Assembly: GCA_046757725.1 (NCBI GenBank) | Contig: JBHHYU010000005.1 | Coordinates: 23,670 to 87,669 of the forward strand | Direction: 5' to 3' | DNA: 64,000 nt | From: JBHHYU01 sp046757725 | GTDB lineage: Bacteria > Desulfobacterota > Binatia > UBA9968 | Part shown: positions 1 to 7,530 of the stretch, piece after piece | How the letters are laid out: every line of letters starts with the position of its first letter | Numbering within the stretch: position 1 is the stretch's first letter | Made by a program: the position numbers and the translations under genes | Notes under the pieces: model-generated | Database searches by the model: none | What the model saw: the letters and a program-made list of their open reading frames with translations, nothing else | What the model was told of the DNA's origin: nothing

Positions 1-423
1 GCTATTGGATGGGCAAGAAAATACTCGATTTTTCCCTATCCTTTTGCTACGGCCTGCTGTGCAATGGAATATATGTCCCTGTCAATGTCTCCCTATGATA
101 TTGACCGGTTCGGAGCCCTCTTACCTCGCTTTAGTCCCCGACAAGCTGATCTGCTCATGGTTATAGGGACGGTCAACCATAAGCTGGCGCCTGTACTCAA
201 GCGGGTCCACGAGCAGATGACCGAGCCAAAATGGGTCATGGCCTTTGGTGCCTGTGCTGCAAGCGGAGGATTCTACGACAACTATGCCACGGTGCAGGGG
301 ATCGACCGCATTATACCGGTGGACGTCTATGTTCCCGGTTGCCCACCCAGACCCGAAGCAGTGCTAGATGGGCTCATGGAGCTGCAAGGTTCAATCGCCC
401 GTCAGAGAAAAAACCTGTCCTAA
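1..423 (+). CDS. nuoB: NADH-quinone oxidoreductase subunit B (NuoB), 5' truncated by window edge
   Basis: The reading frame is open from base 1 and gives the last 140 residues. NuoB carries the terminal iron-sulfur cluster N2 of complex I, at the membrane-facing base of the peripheral arm, and passes electrons to quinone. The four N2 ligands are visible: tandem cysteines in TACCAM (fragment residues 19-20), one in GACAAS (85) and one in VPGCPPRPE (114). The stretch YDIDRFG...SPRQAD is also typical of the family. Unusually, no nuoC follows: the stop is followed by about 120 bases with a promoter and then a sulfite reductase gene. It may therefore be the last gene of a rearranged nuo operon or a second nuoB. 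A hydrogenase small subunit is less likely, because the Cys-Cys pair and the SPRQAD block are those of NuoB. Confidence 0.93.
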   Translation, partial: AIGWARKYSIFPYPFATACCAMEYMSLSMSPYDIDRFGALLPRFSPRQADLLMVIGTVNHKLAPVLKRVHEQMTEPKWVMAFGACAASGGFYDNYATVQGIDRIIPVDVYVPGCPPRPEAVLDGLMELQGSIARQRKNLS

Positions 424-440
424 ATTTTTCGCTTTTGGAC

Positions 441-469
441 TTGACTTTTCTAGTTTTTGGTCATAGATA
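441..469 (+). promoter_or_regulatory. Sigma70-like promoter of the sulfite reductase gene
   Basis: TTGACT (441-446), a 17-base spacer and TAGATA (464-469). Transcription would begin near 476, about 65 bases before the chosen ATG at 543, so the sulfur genes need not depend on the nuo transcript. Confidence 0.5.
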
Positions 470-542
470 TACAAATAAGTAACTATTCCAATTGGTATTA
501 TCGTTAGTAAACGTTTGTGAGACGTTAATGGAGATATCTAAA

Positions 543-2807
543 ATGGCTGAATATCAAACCTGGAAAGAAAAACTGGCGGGCCACCTTTCCCCAGACCTCG
601 CCCATGAGATTGATATCTTTGAGACCCAGATTGAACTACGAAAGCAGGGGAAACTTGATGAAAGGGTCTTTGCCGAGACTCGGTTGCGCCGCGGCGTCTA
701 CGGACAGCGCTACGACAACGGACAGCGGCACGACGGGAAGCGTGTACAGAAACTTAAATTGCCCTCTGGAGAGCGAACAAAGGGGCCTGAAACCGTCTGG
801 GATGCCCCAGGCATGATGCGGATCAAAGTCCCCTTTGGAGGGCTAAATCCGGAACAGATGGATACTCTGGCGGATCTGTCGGAGGAGTATTCTGATGGCG
901 TTGCCCATGTTACAACCCGTCAGGATATTCAGTACCACTACGTCCACGTCGAGGATACGCCGTCACTAATGCGCCGTCTTGCCGAAGTCGGGATCACTAC
1001 CAGAGAGGCCTGCGGTAACGTGGTCCGCAATGTAACGGCATGTCCCATTGCCGGGGTCTGCAAGGGTGAGGTTTTTGATGTGACACCCTATGCTAAGGCC
1101 TGCTCAAATTTCTTATTGGGGCATCCGGATACCCAAGATTTCGGGCGCAAGTTTAAAATCGCTTTTTCGGGTTGCAAGGATGAGGCATGTGGGCTTGCGA
1201 ACATGCATGATGCCGGTGCCATTGCGAGGACGAGGGTTATAGACGGTAAAGAGCGGCGCGGTTTTGAATTCTATGTTGGTGGCGGCCTGGGCGCTGTACC
1301 GCGCAAGGCTAAACTTTTTGATGAATTCCTGCCGGCTGAAGAGCTGTTACCGACCTTGCAGGCCATAGCGAGGATTTTCGCTCGTCTAGGGGAAAAACGC
1401 AATCGAGCACGCGCGCGTCTCAAATTCTTGGTCGGTCATCTGGGGATTGAAGAATTTCGGAGGATCGTAGGGGAAGAACGCCAAAAGCTCGATGTCGACC
1501 CTCGATGGACTGACTTTCTTTCCGGTGTTGATGAAGTTACCGAGGAACCTCTAAAAAAAGGAGTAGCTTTAAACGGTACAGCACATCCCAAAGGATTTGA
1601 TGCGTGGGTCGGCACCAACGTTTATCATCAGAAACAGACCGATTATGTCGTGGCAACCGTCACTTTGCCATTGGGAGATATCACGGCTATCCAATTGCGG
1701 GGACTTGCGGACGTCGCTCGGCGGTTTGTCAAGGATGCCGTACGGACAACGGTAGAACAAAACATGGTCCTACGATGGGTTAGTGAAGCCGATCTCCCTG
1801 AACTGTATCGCGCCCTTGAAAAACTAGATCTTGGGGAAGCCAACGCCGGGACTATTGTGGATGTCACAGCCTGCCCGGGCACGGATACCTGTAAATTGGG
1901 CATAGCATCATCTCGGGGACTCGCCAGAGAGCTTCGTCTCCGGCTGGCTGAAAAAAGCCTACAGTTGAACCAGGCGGTAAAGAATTTACGGATTAAGGTC
2001 AGCGGATGTTTCAACTCGTGCGGGCATCACCACCTCGCTGATATCGGCTTTTACGGCATCAGTAGAAATTTTAATGGATATGCCGTGCCTCACTTCCAGG
2101 TGATGTTGGGTGGAATGTGGCGAGATAATGCCGGCGCCTATGGACTCGCTTCGGGAGCGGTCCCGTCCAAGCGAATACCTGATGTGGTCCTTAGGGTCAC
2201 GGAACGCTACATTCGGGATCGTCTGAAGGGTGAGAATTTTAAGGAATTCATCGATAGGATCGGTAAGAGGCGGGTCAAGGACATGCTGGAGGATCTTGCC
2301 AAGATCCCTTCTCACGAAGTAGACGATTCCTTTTACAGTGATTGGGGGGATCCGCGCGAATTTACGCTCACGGATATGGGCACAGGAGAGTGCGCAGGGG
2401 AGGTGGTTTCTCAAGCACAGTTTACCCTGGCCGCGAGCGAACGTGAACTTTTCGAATCGCAGATACAACTGGACAGTGGGAATTGCAAGAACGCTATTCG
2501 GACAGCTTATACCTCGATGTTACATGCCGCTCAAGGGCTTATTAAGGTGCAAGTCAATGATGTTTCGGATGATGAAGAGGCGATCCTAGCTGAATTTCGC
2601 GAACGGTTCTGCAATACAAAACTCTTTTATGACAGATTCGCCGGCAGCAAATTTGCGGATTTTATTTTCAAGGCAAAAGACGTGCGAAAGAGTAACGGCG
2701 ACGACGGCTGGGAATTGGCCCGTCAACGTATTGAGGAGGCACAGCTATTCATTGACGCAGCACATAACTGCTATAGCCGGCTCCAAAGTGGAGTTGCTCA
2801 ACAATGA
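543..2807 (+). CDS. Sirohaem nitrite/sulfite reductase with C-terminal HEPN-like domain
   Basis: A 754-residue protein with the duplicated nitrite/sulfite reductase architecture. The second half carries the sirohaem-4Fe4S ligands C444-x5-C450 and C489-x3-C493. The first half has its own cysteine set (C167-x5-C173, C211-x4-C216), which plant and cyanobacterial enzymes lack. Residues about 630-745 form a helical extension containing AYTSMLHAAQGL, like the AYYAMFHAA block of HEPN domains; the exact HEPN RNase motif is not clear. The APS reductase gene downstream argues for sulfite rather than nitrite as substrate (assimilatory, cytoplasmic). The start at 543 is chosen for GGAG nine bases upstream; an in-frame TTG at 492 would add 17 unconserved residues. 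Electron donor unknown. Confidence 0.88.
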   Translation: MAEYQTWKEKLAGHLSPDLAHEIDIFETQIELRKQGKLDERVFAETRLRRGVYGQRYDNGQRHDGKRVQKLKLPSGERTKGPETVWDAPGMMRIKVPFGGLNPEQMDTLADLSEEYSDGVAHVTTRQDIQYHYVHVEDTPSLMRRLAEVGITTREACGNVVRNVTACPIAGVCKGEVFDVTPYAKACSNFLLGHPDTQDFGRKFKIAFSGCKDEACGLANMHDAGAIARTRVIDGKERRGFEFYVGGGLGAVPRKAKLFDEFLPAEELLPTLQAIARIFARLGEKRNRARARLKFLVGHLGIEEFRRIVGEERQKLDVDPRWTDFLSGVDEVTEEPLKKGVALNGTAHPKGFDAWVGTNVYHQKQTDYVVATVTLPLGDITAIQLRGLADVARRFVKDAVRTTVEQNMVLRWVSEADLPELYRALEKLDLGEANAGTIVDVTACPGTDTCKLGIASSRGLARELRLRLAEKSLQLNQAVKNLRIKVSGCFNSCGHHHLADIGFYGISRNFNGYAVPHFQVMLGGMWRDNAGAYGLASGAVPSKRIPDVVLRVTERYIRDRLKGENFKEFIDRIGKRRVKDMLEDLAKIPSHEVDDSFYSDWGDPREFTLTDMGTGECAGEVVSQAQFTLAASERELFESQIQLDSGNCKNAIRTAYTSMLHAAQGLIKVQVNDVSDDEEAILAEFRERFCNTKLFYDRFAGSKFADFIFKAKDVRKSNGDDGWELARQRIEEAQLFIDAAHNCYSRLQSGVAQQ

Positions 2808-2821
2808 TGATACGGTGACAG

Positions 2822-3412
2822 ATGGATCTACAGAAAATTAATATTAAACTCCCCGTCAAGGGAGGCGGCGAGCTGCCTCTGAAAGCGTTCATCCCCATTT
2901 TCAATGCATGGATACAGGCTTCGGACGGCTATTACTATGACCTGGCCGATTACAGTCACATGCCAACGGGCCCCGGGCTGGTTTTGGTCGCCGATGAGGC
3001 AAATTTCAGCCTTGATCAAACCGATAAACAACTAGGGCTTCTGTACAACAGGAAGAGACCTATGAAAGGATCGAACGGCGAGAAGCTTCTTTCCGCCTTC
3101 AGGTCGGCGCTCCAAAACTGCCGTAGACTGGAGGACGAACCAGCTCTCGGCGGGAGGTTTAAATTTTGGAGTAATGAGGCACTCGTGTTTATAAACGATA
3201 GACTCCGCGCACCGAACACTGAAGACACGTTTCGTACCGTTAAACCGGAACTCGAGAAATTGGGACAAATCCTATATGGGGGGGCGGAGTTCGCTGTGCA
3301 GAAAGAGAATGATCTAAAGAGACGGTTCGGCGTCCGGCTGAAGACCGCAGCTTTTTTTGAGGCCGGAACACTGCTGGAAAATATCGAATCGGCCGGTGGT
3401 AGTGTTCAATAG
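2822..3412 (+). CDS. Conserved hypothetical protein between sulfite reductase and APS reductase
   Basis: I do not recognise this 196-residue protein. It has no signal peptide, membrane segment or cysteine cluster, so it should be cytoplasmic. It is aromatic-rich near the start (WIQASDGYYYDLADYSH), with a charged second half and a LEKLGQILYGGAEFA helix. It starts 14 bases after the sulfite reductase stop, so it is almost certainly co-transcribed and may be a partner or assembly factor of that enzyme. The codon pattern is like its neighbours. The ribosome binding site before ATG 2822 is poor, which suggests translational coupling. Confidence 0.75.
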   Translation: MDLQKINIKLPVKGGGELPLKAFIPIFNAWIQASDGYYYDLADYSHMPTGPGLVLVADEANFSLDQTDKQLGLLYNRKRPMKGSNGEKLLSAFRSALQNCRRLEDEPALGGRFKFWSNEALVFINDRLRAPNTEDTFRTVKPELEKLGQILYGGAEFAVQKENDLKRRFGVRLKTAAFFEAGTLLENIESAGGSVQ

Positions 3413-3505
3413 GCTGGTCAAGTGAGGTATTTTTTTTAGATAAAAAGTAATTTAACCGATAAAGATTCTTAATTAAAGTATAAAATAACCTGAGGAGGAT
3501 TTAGG

Positions 3506-4243
3506 ATGACATTTGCCGCGAAAATCGATGGCTGGGAAGCCGGCGCTGGTGAGTTGGAACGTTTAACGGCTCAAGAGCTTCTGCAATGGGGTTTAGCAAC
3601 CTTCCAACCGAGAATCGCTTTTGCTTGTTCGTTCCAGGCGGAAGAGTCTGTGGTGATGGATATGATGTACCGCCTAAACGGTTCGGACTTCCGTGTGTTT
3701 ACATTAGACACCGGGCGGCTGCCTCAGGAGACCTATGACTGCATGGACTCGATTCGGGAACGTTACGGTATCGACATCGAGGTGTTATTCCCGGATGCTA
3801 CCCGAGTCGAAGATATGACGCGACGCCACGGGCTTAACCCCTTTTACAAGACTGTTGAGTTGCGCAAAATGTGCTGCCGTATCCGAAAGGTGGAGCCCCT
3901 GAATCGCGCGTTGAAAGACTTGGACGCTTGGATCACCGGTCTCCGCCGCCGGCAGGCGGTTACTCGGACGGACCTCCGGAAGGTGGATAGTGATAGGGAC
4001 CACGGAGGTATTGTCAAGCTCAATCCACTAGCTGATTGGACCGAAAAGCAGGTCTGGGATTACATTAACGAGAATCAGGTTCCTTATAATAAGCTCCATG
4101 ACCATGGATTTCCCAGCATTGGCTGTGCTCCTTGTACTCGGGCCGTCAAGCCGGGTGAGGATATCCGGGCGGGAAGATGGTGGTGGGAAAGCCCCGAGTT
4201 GAAGGAATGCGGGCTACATGTGGTTGCTAAGACAAAGGAGTGA
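3506..4243 (+). CDS. cysH: Adenylylsulfate (APS) reductase, 4Fe-4S type
   Basis: A 245-residue PAPS/APS reductase family protein that reduces activated sulfate to sulfite with thioredoxin or a similar thiol donor. SFQAEESVV near residue 42 is the pyrophosphate-binding loop. Cluster ligands are C123-C124 (KMCCRIRK) and C207-x2-C210 (GCAPCTRA); this Cys-Cys/Cys-x2-Cys set marks the APS-using iron-sulfur class rather than the PAPS-using enterobacterial class. The catalytic cysteine is C235 in KECGLH. GAGGAGG lies a few bases before ATG 3506, a strong ribosome binding site. With the reductase at 543 it completes APS to sulfide; sulfate adenylyltransferase is not in the window. Confidence 0.93.
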   Translation: MTFAAKIDGWEAGAGELERLTAQELLQWGLATFQPRIAFACSFQAEESVVMDMMYRLNGSDFRVFTLDTGRLPQETYDCMDSIRERYGIDIEVLFPDATRVEDMTRRHGLNPFYKTVELRKMCCRIRKVEPLNRALKDLDAWITGLRRRQAVTRTDLRKVDSDRDHGGIVKLNPLADWTEKQVWDYINENQVPYNKLHDHGFPSIGCAPCTRAVKPGEDIRAGRWWWESPELKECGLHVVAKTKE

Positions 4244-4259
4244 AGAATGACGATAGTGG

Positions 4260-4396
4260 ACTGATAGCTCCTCACGGCGGACAGTTGCTTTCAGCCCAGG
4301 ACGGAACGTTTTTGCCTGAGGAACACTCTTTTTAATCGCTACGGGTTAATTTCCCGCAGCTTGCTGCGGGGTAATTCATGGGAGAGCCGATAGGAC
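4260..4396 (+). repeat. Diverged copy C of the intergenic structured element
   Basis: Between cysH and the cold-shock-like gene. CCTGAGGAAC-ACTCTTTTTAAT (4315-4336) matches 21 of 23 positions of copy B (minus strand, near 29241), and ATGGGAGAGCCGATAGG (4378-4394) resembles B's ATGGAGAGCCGGTAG. A stem CTCT/AGAG can form in both; here its loop is enlarged by a strong inner hairpin at 4346-4376. The 5' part (TTGCTTTCAG...GGACGGAAC) is only loosely alignable. A promoter-like TTGACC follows directly. Confidence 0.5.
4346..4376 (+). other. Strong stem-loop inside copy C
   Basis: CCCGCA-GCTTGC-TGCGGG, extended outward by TTAAT / ATTA-type pairing. There is no T-run after it, so it is probably not a terminator. 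It sits as an insertion within the loop of the repeat's 3' hairpin. Confidence 0.6.
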
Positions 4397-4397
4397 C

Positions 4398-4426
4398 TTG
4401 ACCATATGGTTGTATAAGTTTTAAAG
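4398..4426 (+). promoter_or_regulatory. Possible promoter with very short or no leader for the cold-shock-like gene
   Basis: TTGACC (4398-4403), 17-base spacer, TTAAAG (4421-4426). The predicted start of transcription (about 4433) falls on ATG 4434, so the message could be leaderless. The -10 box is weak. Confidence 0.3.
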
Positions 4427-4433
4427 TGAATAC

Positions 4434-4736
4434 ATGAGCGAGCAGAACGAAAATCAAGTACCTCCGGAGGAAATAGATCTCTTCCATCACGGAGTGATCA
4501 CTAAACTCTTTCCAAGCAACGATATGGGACTGATTCGGACAGAAGGAGGCCGGGAGGTTCCGTTCTCATTCCAGTTAGTGGTTCTTTTGGGAAAGGACAC
4601 AAAACCCAATGAGCTTAAGGAAGGGGAAAAAGTCGGTTATGACCTTGGGTGGACCTCTCATGGCCTTAGGGTAATAAAGATTAAAACCTACCCGGATTCG
4701 CTATCCGGCGAACCGCCTTCTGGTTTAAAACGGTAG
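4434..4736 (+). CDS. Cold-shock-domain-like small protein
   Basis: A 100-residue protein with a single OB-fold-like segment: GVITKLFPSNDMGLI, then EVPFSFQ, then LKEGEKVGYDLG and GLRVIKIK. These correspond in order to the RNP1, RNP2 and C-terminal strands of cold-shock proteins, but the aromatic residues of the canonical RNP motifs are reduced, so nucleic-acid binding is inferred and may be weak. No ribosome binding site is evident, consistent with a leaderless message. Its 3' end overlaps the convergent membrane-protein gene by 12 bases. A role in cold or stress adaptation, or as an RNA chaperone, is possible but not shown. Confidence 0.7.
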   Translation: MSEQNENQVPPEEIDLFHHGVITKLFPSNDMGLIRTEGGREVPFSFQLVVLLGKDTKPNELKEGEKVGYDLGWTSHGLRVIKIKTYPDSLSGEPPSGLKR

Positions 4737-5555
4737 GGAACTTAACGCTAGAATTCGTCTTCCGAGCATCTCCCCCACGAAAACCCCGAGAAGGGAAATG
4801 TAGAATAGCCCCGTGGCCGCCATTGTGTGGGGTATCTTCAAAGTTTGCCATATTAAATAAGCTAGGACCAGCGCTCCACCCTGGGCAACCGACAGGCGGA
4901 TCAGGAGAAGCGTAAAATGATCATTCCAGATCGTTTGCAGGCCCATGACCGTCCTTGGATTCCCAAAAAGATAGAGGAGCAACGGCAGAAACAGAAAGAA
5001 AATACTCTGGATAATCAGTGCAATAACAAAAAACTTAAAAACCCTGATAAACGGCTCAATACTTTGGCCAGTGTCGATGAGATACCAGTGGCCGATCAGC
5101 ATGCCGACCGTCACGCTCCCTAAAAGGAGCGCAGACAGTAAAAAGCTGACAGGATAAAGAAAGGTTTCTACAGACCAGAATGGTGCCTGGTAAAAACTAT
5201 GGGAACTCAGGGAAAGACCGGCCACCCCCACCAATAGAGAGATAGAAAATATTCGAGCCCTGAGCAGGATATATTCTCCCCAGAGAGAATAAAGGTAAAG
5301 ACCAAAACATAGAACATAAAACAGATAGATAACGATTTCGAGTCTGATGCCGAGACTGATGCCACTAAGGTTAGATTCGCGATAGAGCTCTGCTTTCCCC
5401 AACAGTCCCAAAAGGCTCAGTACGAAAAGGACTCCTACGGTTGATTTGTAAAATCCGCGTTCCAGCTTATGGAACGGAGTGGCTGCAATAACGAACAACC
5501 CTCCCAGGGAAATCTGATAGAAGAGGAGCAAAAAACTACTTGGAAATCCATGCAT
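4725..5555 (-). CDS. Polytopic membrane protein, possibly NrfD/DmsC-like
   Basis: About 276 residues with roughly eight hydrophobic helices and no soluble domain. The C-terminus VFVGEMLGRRILALSSLPF resembles the last helix of DmsC/NrfD-type quinone-interacting anchor subunits (GE-x-LGR), so an integral quinone-reactive protein is a reasonable guess; the family is not certain. It is the last gene of the minus-strand run polyprenyl synthase-ubiE-this gene, five bases after the ubiE stop. ATG at 5555 is preferred to TTG at 5564. The quinone-synthesis context supports a membrane redox role. No iron-sulfur or molybdenum partner subunit is next to it. Confidence 0.7.
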   Translation of the reverse strand: MHGFPSSFLLLFYQISLGGLFVIAATPFHKLERGFYKSTVGVLFVLSLLGLLGKAELYRESNLSGISLGIRLEIVIYLFYVLCFGLYLYSLWGEYILLRARIFSISLLVGVAGLSLSSHSFYQAPFWSVETFLYPVSFLLSALLLGSVTVGMLIGHWYLIDTGQSIEPFIRVFKFFVIALIIQSIFFLFLPLLLYLFGNPRTVMGLQTIWNDHFTLLLIRLSVAQGGALVLAYLIWQTLKIPHTMAATGLFYISLLGVFVGEMLGRRILALSSLPF

Positions 5556-5560
5556 GGTGA

Positions 5561-6301
5561 TCAAGCCTGCTTTGCCTGCAAGAGCGGCTTTTCACCCACA
5601 TGGAGGCAGATGGCCCCCCGGAGAAATTTGCGGACTTTTACGCGATCGAGACCCGCTTGCCGGATGAGTCCGGCAATCGTTTCCGGAGGATCAAACCTTC
5701 GAACCGAATCCGAAAGGTACTGGTAGGCCTTACGGTCATAAGCCAAGCCTGCACCGATCCAGGGAACCATACGGTAAAAGTAGAGTGAATAGAGTACGGA
5801 AAAAGGAAAACCCTTGGGCGGGAACATGTCAAGAGTGACGACTCGTCCCCCAGGCTTCAGAAGACGATAGGCCTGGTGGAAGAAGAGATTAAGATTGGTG
5901 ATGTTCCGCAAGACAAAAGCACTCATAATCGCATCGAAAGTTTCGTCTTTAAACGGGGGCACGAGCGCGCTTCCTTGGAGGTATACGATGCTATGCCCAT
6001 GGGGGCTTCGATCTCTTTTTGCCCGTGCGAGTCGGAGCATCTCCGGAGAAAAATCCAGCCCGACCATTAGCGCGTTTTCACTTATTTCCCGGGCAGCCAT
6101 GAGAGCAAGATCGCCCGTACCTGTCCCGAGGTCTAAAAAAAAACGCTCGTTACTCTTAAGGGCCAGTACCCCCAGAAGTTTTTTTCTCCAGAAGGTATCT
6201 AAATGAAAACTAATTACGCGATTAAGCAAATCATAGCGCCGAGCGATACGGTCAAATAGTTCTTGAACTAAACGTTCGCGCTGATCCTGGGGCAAAACCA
6301 T
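5561..6301 (-). CDS. ubiE: Demethylmenaquinone/ubiquinone C-methyltransferase
   Basis: A class I SAM-dependent methyltransferase that adds the ring methyl group in menaquinone or ubiquinone synthesis. Visible motifs are ELFDRIARRYDLLNRV at the N-terminus, DLGTGTGDLAL (SAM-binding motif I), SAFVLRNI (the RN-containing post-motif), LLKPGGRVV and the AYQYLSDSV signature. Length 246 residues is normal. The start is uncertain: TTG at 6340 would add 13 residues, while ATG at 6301 places the first conserved block as in the family. It lies directly downstream of a long-chain polyprenyl diphosphate synthase, so the two supply tail and ring methyl of the same quinone. Confidence 0.92.
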   Translation of the reverse strand: MVLPQDQRERLVQELFDRIARRYDLLNRVISFHLDTFWRKKLLGVLALKSNERFFLDLGTGTGDLALMAAREISENALMVGLDFSPEMLRLARAKRDRSPHGHSIVYLQGSALVPPFKDETFDAIMSAFVLRNITNLNLFFHQAYRLLKPGGRVVTLDMFPPKGFPFSVLYSLYFYRMVPWIGAGLAYDRKAYQYLSDSVRRFDPPETIAGLIRQAGLDRVKVRKFLRGAICLHVGEKPLLQAKQA

Positions 6302-6370
6302 AACGGCTAGCTGCCGGGTCTGAGCGGCAAGACGGAACAATAACGCATGAAAGAGAGTTTCCTAATGCCG

Positions 6371-7345
6371 TTAAAAAGTTCTTTGGGCAATTAGCTGTAC
6401 CAAGGTGTTAAGACCGTCTGAATAGAATGATGGCGGAAGCTTTCGGATCGCCTGATACGCCAGGTCCGCATAGGTTTTAGAAAACGTTCTGGCCTGACGG
6501 ATCGCTGGCCCCTGGACCATAGCCTCGATGGCCTCCCGAATGTGTTCGTTCGTAGGATGGTCGCATTCGAAGGCTTCTGAGACCGCTCTATCGCCTTCGT
6601 TTAAAGCTAATATGATGGGGAGAGAGGGGTTGCCGTCTCGGAGATCCATTCCGGTGGGTTTACCCAAAAGTTCTTTGTGACCGATCACGTCTAATACGTC
6701 ATCGATCACCTGAAAAGCGATTCCCAAGTTTAAACCTAACTGTGCCATCTCGTCGACTACGGATGGACTGGCGCCGGCCAGATAGGCTCCCACCCTGGCG
6801 CCGGTTTGAAATAGAGAGGCAGTTTTTCGCCTGACAATCTCGAGATAATCTTGAACCGTCACCTTCCTATTTCGGCTGAAGGAACCTTGCAGGATTTCTC
6901 CTTCCGTCAAATGGGCGCAGGCTTCAGCCGTCCACTGAACCACCGTATCGTCAAACTTGCCTGCAAATTCGAAGGCCTTAATGAAAAGAAAATCTCCAGT
7001 TACTAAGGTAGCCTTTAAACCAAACTTCTTGTAGGCGGAGTCCTTGCCACGCCGGATCTCAGCACCGTCGATAATGTCATCGTGGAGCAACGTTGCGGTA
7101 TGGATAAGCTCGATAGCCGTAGCGATATCAACGATCTCCTCTACCCTTTCTCCTCCAAAGAGTTTGAAGGCGAGCAAGGTAAGCATGGGGCGGACTCTCT
7201 TTCCGCCGCCAAAGATGAGATGCGAAGAGATATTCGTCAGGGCGGGCTCAGCCGAACGGACAGAGCACTTTAGATTTTGTTCTACTAATTCCAACTCTCC
7301 GGCGACACAAACAAAGGGGTCAGCGGCACCGGCAAGGGCCGGCAT
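6371..7345 (-). CDS. Long-chain polyprenyl diphosphate synthase (quinone side chain)
   Basis: A trans-isoprenyl diphosphate synthase that makes the hepta/octaprenyl-type tail for quinones. The first aspartate-rich motif is LLHDDIIDGAEIRRG and the second is FQVIDDVLDVIG; GGGKRVRPML and GKPTGMDLRDGNPSLP are also characteristic. A small residue before the first DDxxD fits long-chain products, but chain length cannot be fixed by reading. The frame also has an ATG at 7414 (347 residues); 7345 (324 residues) matches the usual length, and neither has a good ribosome binding site. First gene of the quinone cluster, divergent from the LON-domain gene. Confidence 0.92.
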   Translation of the reverse strand: MPALAGAADPFVCVAGELELVEQNLKCSVRSAEPALTNISSHLIFGGGKRVRPMLTLLAFKLFGGERVEEIVDIATAIELIHTATLLHDDIIDGAEIRRGKDSAYKKFGLKATLVTGDFLFIKAFEFAGKFDDTVVQWTAEACAHLTEGEILQGSFSRNRKVTVQDYLEIVRRKTASLFQTGARVGAYLAGASPSVVDEMAQLGLNLGIAFQVIDDVLDVIGHKELLGKPTGMDLRDGNPSLPIILALNEGDRAVSEAFECDHPTNEHIREAIEAMVQGPAIRQARTFSKTYADLAYQAIRKLPPSFYSDGLNTLVQLIAQRTF

Positions 7346-7479
7346 CTTATTGATCGTGTGTGCCAAGAAAGGTGGAATTGAAGTTTTGCTTTTCTGGATC
7401 AGAATGAACTCCATTAATGCTCGAGGGTTATCGGCAAAATGGCATAGATCCGGCTATAGTTCAAGCCGAATCTCAGTTG

Positions 7480-7496
7480 AAGCCGGCCGCCGGCTT
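7480..7496. promoter_or_regulatory. GC-rich palindrome between divergent genes
   Basis: AAGCCGG-CCG-CCGGCTT, a perfect 7-bp inverted repeat with a 3-base centre, in the gap between the polyprenyl synthase and the LON-domain gene. It could be an operator or a short hairpin; nothing else supports either. Confidence 0.3.
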
Positions 7497-7530
7497 GTGG
7501 TAGTAACAGCGGTGGAGGGGTGCCTGGCGC

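Noticed and set aside
1986..2468. 160-codon minus-strand frame within the sulfite reductase gene
   Set aside because: Overlaps the sirohaem cluster-binding region of the real gene; no independent evidence.
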